From NCBI GenBank assembly GCA_951640165.1, contig OX621242.1:15245501-15309500 (forward strand): DNA of 64,000 nucleotides, written 5' to 3'. The notes under the pieces were generated by a model, which worked only from the letters and a program-made list of their open reading frames with translations, was not told the origin of the DNA and did not search any database. This document shows, one piece after another, positions 58,525 through 64,000 of this stretch (positions within the stretch are counted from its first letter, which is position 1; each line of letters begins with the position of its first letter). The position numbers and the translations under genes were made by a program. Source of the DNA: Pseudoips prasinana (Eukaryota > Arthropoda > Insecta > Lepidoptera > Nolidae).

Positions 58525-58690
58525 TTATAGCAACCTGATATAGTCCACTGCTGGACATAACCTCCCAACGTTTCCACAACGTTGCCATTATTACCATTAT
58601 AGCAGTTAGGTGGTATCTAGTACACAGGGGACGCTGGTGCCCGACTACTTACTCCCTTAGTCGCCTTTTACGACACCCACGTAGGGTAAG
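58525..58690 (-). repeat. Non-LTR repeat tail (CCAGCAGTGG type)
   Basis: TATAGTCCACTGCTGGACAT, GCAGTTAGGTGGTATCTAGT and CCTTAGTCGCCTTTTACGAC are in the order expected for a shortened inverted copy. Confidence 0.63.
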
Positions 58691-58897
58691 TTAAGTTAGC
58701 CAAACCATTGAAATGGTATAAGGTAAGGAAGAACAAAAAATGTGTGAAAAATCTTATAGGAGCACAAAGATTACCAAATATGATAAAACAGATATAAAGA
58801 AAAGCCATTTAATGGTGAAATTTGGTATTACGAATGTATGGAAAACGTGAGCTGACACTGAGCTTAGCCGAGAAATTTGAACTTTTCACCTCTATTA

Positions 58898-59072
58898 GAA
58901 CCTGTGCACACGACGTTCTTTAAACGCGCCGTCGACGCTTTTTAGAAACGCGCGTCGCCGCCGCACTTTTATCCTACAAAGCAGTTTGGTGTTTTTTTGA
59001 ATCGATACAAACGCGATGCTAACGCGCATCTGTATCGCTACAACCGCGCGTCAACGCGGTGTGCATAAGCCC
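58898..59072. mobile_element. PIF/Harbinger-like MITE with TTA target site
   Basis: A 175-bp element of unusually high CpG content within AT-rich intron. The left end GAACCTGTGCACACG is a diverged inverse of the right end (GGGCTTATGCACACCGCG read on the minus strand), with TTA at 58895-58897 and 59073-59075. Inside are repeated GCGCGTC/AACGCG words. The TTA target duplication suggests a PIF/Harbinger origin. Confidence 0.65.
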
Positions 59073-61794
59073 TTAGAGAGTTAAATAAACAACTTTAATA
59101 CAATCTTATCAACACAAAATACTAATGCCGTTGCACCTAAATAAAATGAAAATGTTACCTTTTTGAGTTAAGCTACTTTCATGACAAGCTATTTAAAGCT
59201 TGATTTATTACTGACGCACGTAATCGACCAATAAAATTCGGCAATGGCTTAGCAACAGACAAGACATAGCCACACCTTATTTATATAGCCCATTTGCACT
59301 TTCCATTCGACTCGTGATCGAGAAGACGCCACACACATATTAATTAGGCGATCGGTTTATCCCGATATAACGTATAACTAAACATGCTGCTTATATTTTA
59401 TTTTATTTTCATACTGAACTACGTTTAGCGTACTGGACACATCCTATAAATAAATACGACATATAATGAGATTACATATAAAGACTGTCGCCATTAAACG
59501 TAGCAGTTAGGCGAGATCTATGTGATACAATTGTAAGAAATAAATATTACAAACCAGCTAATCTTGTGTCTTAGGATAGAAAAGCTAAATGAGTATAAAC
59601 TAAAATATCCTAACTTAATATAATACACAATTGTTGAACTCATTTCCCAGAAACAAGTAAAATTTTTAAGTAAAAGCATTTTTTGTGTGTAAATGATCTT
59701 TTCGGCTTTTAATAGTCACTTCAGTGCTTTAGAGGAGGTTTTAGTACTGTGCTCATTATGACTAACTGCCATTCCAAGATTTATTGAGTACTATATACCA
59801 AATCACAAGCACATAAACGCGCGAGCCGCTGTCCCTATAAGTATTACTTTAACTAAATTATAGAGAGACTGACCGATCCTCCAATTGGCAAAGCAAAATA
59901 AACTCTTGCATGTTTATGATTCCTGCTATATAATGGTATACCAACAATTAATCTGCACTGCTCCTTTAATTGAACTTAATTGTGTTGCTATTTATGTAAG
60001 TGTCCATACGAAGTGAATCTTCAGGTTGTTGTTATATCTTTATTCTATGGTTGAGTACAGTTAAAATATTAAAAAGTGATTACGTTAGATTTTTTGCGTT
60101 TACTTTCAGTTAATCGACCGCCGCGCCTTAGGCCTAGTTTCCACTAAGCGTGGTGGAGAAGTACGTAATTAGCCAATAGCTGGGGTATTAGTTATAATGC
60201 AGGGTCATTATCGATAAAGTGTTTCTTCTCGTGTCATCAATCTTCGAAACCTAGCTATTAATTTTTTTCAAAGATTTGCTTGTAGCTTGTTTTGTTACAC
60301 AGTTCACAATAATCTACTGACACACAATGGGGCATGCTCGTTCTATATTTTTCGTTTCATTTATATGATACTATGACAAGGTTCTATATCAGTCCAAATT
60401 GTCATTCAACATGAATCTAAACCATTGGAATAATCACCTTGATAATCTTCGCTGATTCTCATCACGCCTGGAATTTCCTGTGAATTCCCAGTTATTCGAA
60501 GATGTGGTAATCATATTAAGAATAATAACACATTCATCACCATTCAGGCCTGACGAAAACTAAAACTGCTATAAATTTATTGCGAAATATACAAATATCT
60601 AGATATATCTTTTAGTCTTATCTTTTGCAGCAAGCTACCAGAACTAACAAGCGACCGTCATCTGAACTCGAAACCCATAGGAAACCCGTGACCAAAATGG
60701 TTATACCTGGTCCCAAATTCTATCCTGGTTCTGACAACCTGTAAAGATTAGCGTAGATGTTGTCGCTACAACTGGAACGTGTTATTCAAGGAACGGAGGC
60801 TAATTCTTCAAACAAGAAGCTCCCGAAGAAAATATGTTTATTTTTTTACACATATTAGATCCGATGCAAATGGCAGTATGGCGTAAATTTAGTAGTAAGT
60901 ATCCGACCGAACTTGCCCGGAGCCTGAATAATGAAAACTTGTTGAGAAAGTCAACCCCTGCTTCGATCGTTTAAATCAAAAGCAATATAGATATAAGAAT
61001 GTCTAAATAAAGCACGACAGTCCCCAAAACAGACATTCATACATTATTAACAATTCATACATAAACATGGCTGTGAACATATCTGTCTGGAAAAACCTTT
61101 TGACAGTGTCAATTTCAAAAGAATGTTACACCTTAAGTAAATAATTCTTAATGTCTACTAATTAAATTCATTATGTACACACACGTGTTGCGGGGAGGAT
61201 TTGCGTCAGATCGCATTATAGAGACACAGTCTGTGTCATAGACAATCATATCCATAAATAACGATTCATTCGTATTCTACAGGAACACTGAACACATTCC
61301 TATACTAGATTTATGAGCCCATAAGTTTTAACATGTTAAATAAAACTGTCGCTATCTGATAATAAAATGGGTGGATATTTTACGTAAGTATAGGTCAAAT
61401 GCCGATACTTGGGAGTTATAGCATATGCTTGTGAGTTGTACAACAAACAAATTATAGCGCATTAATTACAATCCAAATTACAGTATTATAACGTTTTGAA
61501 CTTTATACCTTATAAATAAATTTTAAAATATTGCAATATTATTGTTTCGTTGATGAGAGCCTAACAAATTATTTTATCATTCATCTATTTCATATCTATA
61601 TACGAGAAAATCAGCAACATTTTAACTGATTTTATTCAACATTGTGAAGTACTCATGAATTAAAAAAATTATTGATTGCCGTTCGTCATGGCAAGCGGTT
61701 ACCGCCTATGAACTTAAATGAACGCTTTTTGGAACATTCTACGGAACAGCATATTATAGGACCTGATTTAGTTGCAAGGGCTAAACTAGTTATA

Positions 61795-61844
61795 TAGAGG
61801 TAGAATTGAATGAGTAACTAATTAATCATTCAATTCTACCTCTA
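61795..61844. repeat. 19-bp perfect inverted repeat
   Basis: TAGAGGTAGAATTGAATGA at 61795-61813 and its inverse at 61826-61844. Confidence 0.88.
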
Positions 61845-63052
61845 AGCATGTTGATGTTAGTCGATTTTTACAAAAGGGGTTTTATAGAAGAGTAGAAGTA
61901 ATTTTGTACCTCCCTCGTCATTCTATTCATTTTTAATTTTCAAAACGGCCAGCTTTTCGATTCACTGTCACAGATTTTCAAGGTTAGGATTGCGATTTTG
62001 ATTATATCTAGTTAAGTACCCAATACTTTAAGTATCTATGATACATAATTTAAGCTAAAACTTGGAAGATGTCACATTGTATGCAAATACTCATCTTCTT
62101 TAAATAGTTTCATTTTGTTTAACGTGACCGTTGTATCAATAGGTATGTAGTCGATCAGAATTAAATTATAGCAGTACGTTAGTTTGGAACATCGTTATAT
62201 CCCTATCAACAATAAATGTCATACCACATATTAAATAAATGATTAAAAGGTTAAAACCATATTACAAATTACAATATTGCGAAAAAAGCTTGGCCGGACT
62301 TTCTTTGTGGTGTCTTTCTTCTCCAGGTCGTCCACCTAGTTAGCTAGAGAAAGCCGCAGGTTAGCTAGGGTAGGTTCCTCGGCAGCGAGGATCCCGTTGG
62401 CCCTTTAATACGTGATCGGTGATCCCGTGCAAGTGATCACACCCTCATTTAGAATTCCGTCTTTTTGCTCCAGCGGCCTCGCTTTAATTAACCTTCTGGT
62501 AGAGAGCCTTCTGCGGTCGTGGTCTTCTTTTTTTGTAACATAATAGTACTAAACTTCAAATAATAGCTTAATAACTTGTTATTTATTTAAGGATTTGAAT
62601 AAATATATATGGGATAACACAGACTGTACGGAAGGACTCATTCAATTTTCTTTTTCGTTACTGTAGGTATCTATGTTTATGGATTGCATTGTGAGCTTGA
62701 CAAGTACAAGTGTATGAAAATACCAAAGAGCTTTGCCGTGTCACTAATATACTTATCATCGTCATCAGCATTAATTAAAACCATATTTGATCCAAGTGTG
62801 CCTTTTGAAATCTTTTTTCTCTTTTTCTCCATTTCCTTAACAATCCTTCTCAACCCACGAAGCCTTTATATGCAAACTTCCTTCATCTGCACCTGTCATG
62901 GTACTACATTCAAACCCATTGACTAGTATACCAACTACAAAACGTTTAAACAACCAAACGATTCCCAGAGCTGCAACTTGCTACACCTATGTTGTAACTG
63001 GCAGTAATTGTATTAAATTGTAATATGTAAAGTAAACAATAATGGCATTTAC

Positions 63053-63194
63053 CTTTTTGTGGTTCCAGAGCACGTTGACGGAGGGTTTCCCACGACGGAA
63101 GTCGCTCTGGTCGATGACGTCATCATGTATCAGCGACGCCGAGTGGATCATCTCGCTGATCATTGCTACTTGTCGCTGTGATGGCAGCAATGCA
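63053..63194 (-). CDS. PDSS1: PDSS1 exon with first Asp-rich motif
   Basis: This is the most 5' visible coding exon of all-trans-polyprenyl (decaprenyl) diphosphate synthase subunit 1. The enzyme condenses isopentenyl diphosphate units onto an allylic primer to build the ubiquinone side chain in mitochondria. The exon gives one leftover base of a split codon plus 47 codons. Residues 24-28 are DDVID, the first Mg-diphosphate-binding DDxxD motif, preceded by the family-typical EMIHSASLIHDD context and followed by the RRGKPSVN segment. The acceptor on the minus strand reads TTGTTCAG before TGCATT, and the donor is AAAAG/GTAAATG. The upstream intron is phase 2 and the downstream one phase 0. I saw no earlier exon before the window ends, so roughly the first 150 residues (by comparison with the roughly 415-residue human protein) lie outside. 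Family assignment is from recalled homologues, not a search. Confidence 0.95.
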
Positions 63195-63414
63195 CTGAAC
63201 AACAAGATAACACATCAAATTATGTCATCATTTCAATACCGTTACCGTACGTTATAATTTTATTTTATATGGATATTTGCTGAGGAATATATTTACATGG
63301 GGCTATGGAAATATGGCACCTAATTAGTTTAATTAAATTGTATGATTTAAAGCGACCAGACTTATATTCACAATAATTTATTTTACTCTATGGCACCTTA
63401 GGTCAGGTTAGGTA

Positions 63415-63548
63415 CAGACGCCAGCACATCAAACTACCCCAATCTGTCAAAATTCCCCAATTGAAAGTGAACCTTATGCTTTTCTGATAAAGTTGAAAAC
63501 TTTAAAAGAAATTTGACAGATTGGGATAGCTGGAAGTGCTGGCGTCTG
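63415..63548. mobile_element. MITE family with TA sites, copy 3
   Basis: Third copy (134 bp), flanked by TA, upstream of the PDSS1 exon at 63053-63194, so inside the next intron. The right arm has one change (GGAAGTGCTGG instead of GGATGTGCTGG). Confidence 0.87.
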
Positions 63549-64000
63549 TACTTCAATGTACTTCCCGGCTAAGATACAACTCTATTGTATATCTATATTG
63601 TAATAATCATCTAAATCTCATGTCCCAATCAAACACGGAGTAAAATAAAATAATAAAATAGACTTACAACAATACAACCTTTACTAAAATTGGGTTTTGA
63701 TGTTTGCATTATGGGCGCGGGGATTACGCTCATCTACTACGTCATGAATAATTATGTCTTAATACACGTGTATTTTATCTAATATAGTGAAGACACGTGT
63801 ATCAATTTATTTGTATATCTCAATTTATGCCGTCCAGAATATAAAATATATAAATGTTATTACAAATACCGACATTGCGATTTATAATATCAATGCCAAT
63901 TAAGCTACGGTAGAACCTGTAACGCTAACTAAATTTATTATTCTCTTTCTGTCGCTTTCAATGCAATACAATACCGACATTAAATATGACACTGTGTGTA

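Larger units (their letters stand above)
33336..63052 (-). other. PDSS1 intron, 29.7 kb, repeat-filled
   Basis: Intron between the first two visible exons, bounded by GT on the 63053 side and AG on the 33336 side (minus strand). It contains LINE, SINE, Helitron, MITE and foldback elements listed separately. Between these, the stretches 47.9-49.7, 49.9-51.1, 52.7-55.3, 55.5-57.1, 57.3-58.5 and 59.1-62.3 kb show no coding pattern, RNA gene or element I can name. GC-rich patches at 35030-35190, 42700-42830, 45185-45290, 56085-56165 and 62280-62530 stand out from the AT-rich background, with no recognisable product. Confidence 0.85.

Noticed and set aside
62684..62926. 80-codon frame as a gene or exon
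   Set aside because: Hydrophobic, low-complexity composition from AT-rich DNA, no splice context or similarity that I can support.
1..64000. CRISPR arrays, prophage or bacterial operons
   Set aside because: No regularly spaced repeats, no ribosome-binding sites and no prokaryotic gene density; introns and insect repeats point to a eukaryote.

Overview
The window looks like genomic DNA from a moth or butterfly (Lepidoptera). It is AT-rich, has short exons separated by very long introns, and is crowded with interspersed repeats of lepidopteran type: short Helitrons ending in CTAG, two families of tRNA-derived SINEs, mariner elements, LINE fragments and MITEs. I see no bacterial, phage, plasmid or CRISPR features and no convincing stand-alone tRNA or rRNA gene.

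One cellular gene is recognisable. It is PDSS1 (decaprenyl/all-trans-polyprenyl diphosphate synthase subunit 1; qless in Drosophila), which makes the isoprenoid tail of ubiquinone in mitochondria. It lies on the minus strand as five coding exons at 63053-63194, 33246-33335, 26014-26145, 23396-23590 and 15663-15884. All observable splice boundaries are GT/AG. Exons joined in frame give the C-terminal 259 residues, with both Asp-rich motifs and the stop codon. The N-terminal exons lie beyond position 64000. The four complete introns are about 29.7, 7.1, 2.4 and 7.5 kb.

Layout: 1-13.8 kb, downstream of the gene, is a transposon-rich intergenic stretch. It includes two nearly identical 1282-bp mariner elements in opposite orientation (5848-7129 broken by one stop codon, 9016-10297 with an intact transposase ORF), a PIF/Harbinger-like MITE and a LINE 3' end split by a second retroelement. 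13.8-15.66 kb holds the probable 3' UTR of PDSS1. From 15.66 to 63.2 kb are the exons and introns. The introns carry SINEs, nested Helitrons, a 5'-truncated LINE with a reverse transcriptase ORF (46160-47888), a second LINE fragment (32176-32540), MITEs, foldback palindromes and a tandem duplication. 63.2-64.0 kb is the start of the next upstream intron and holds a MITE.

The most informative structure is the layering of mobile elements. Several insertions can be read to the base because the interrupted target is also present uninterrupted elsewhere in the window, so target preference (TA for mariner and one MITE, A^T for Helitrons, TTA/TAA for PIF-like MITEs, a 12-bp duplication for a retroelement) can be seen directly. 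A MITE family with TA target sites (three copies) and a degenerate GCAGC-rich array at about 21.05-21.48 kb are the best candidates for undescribed elements.
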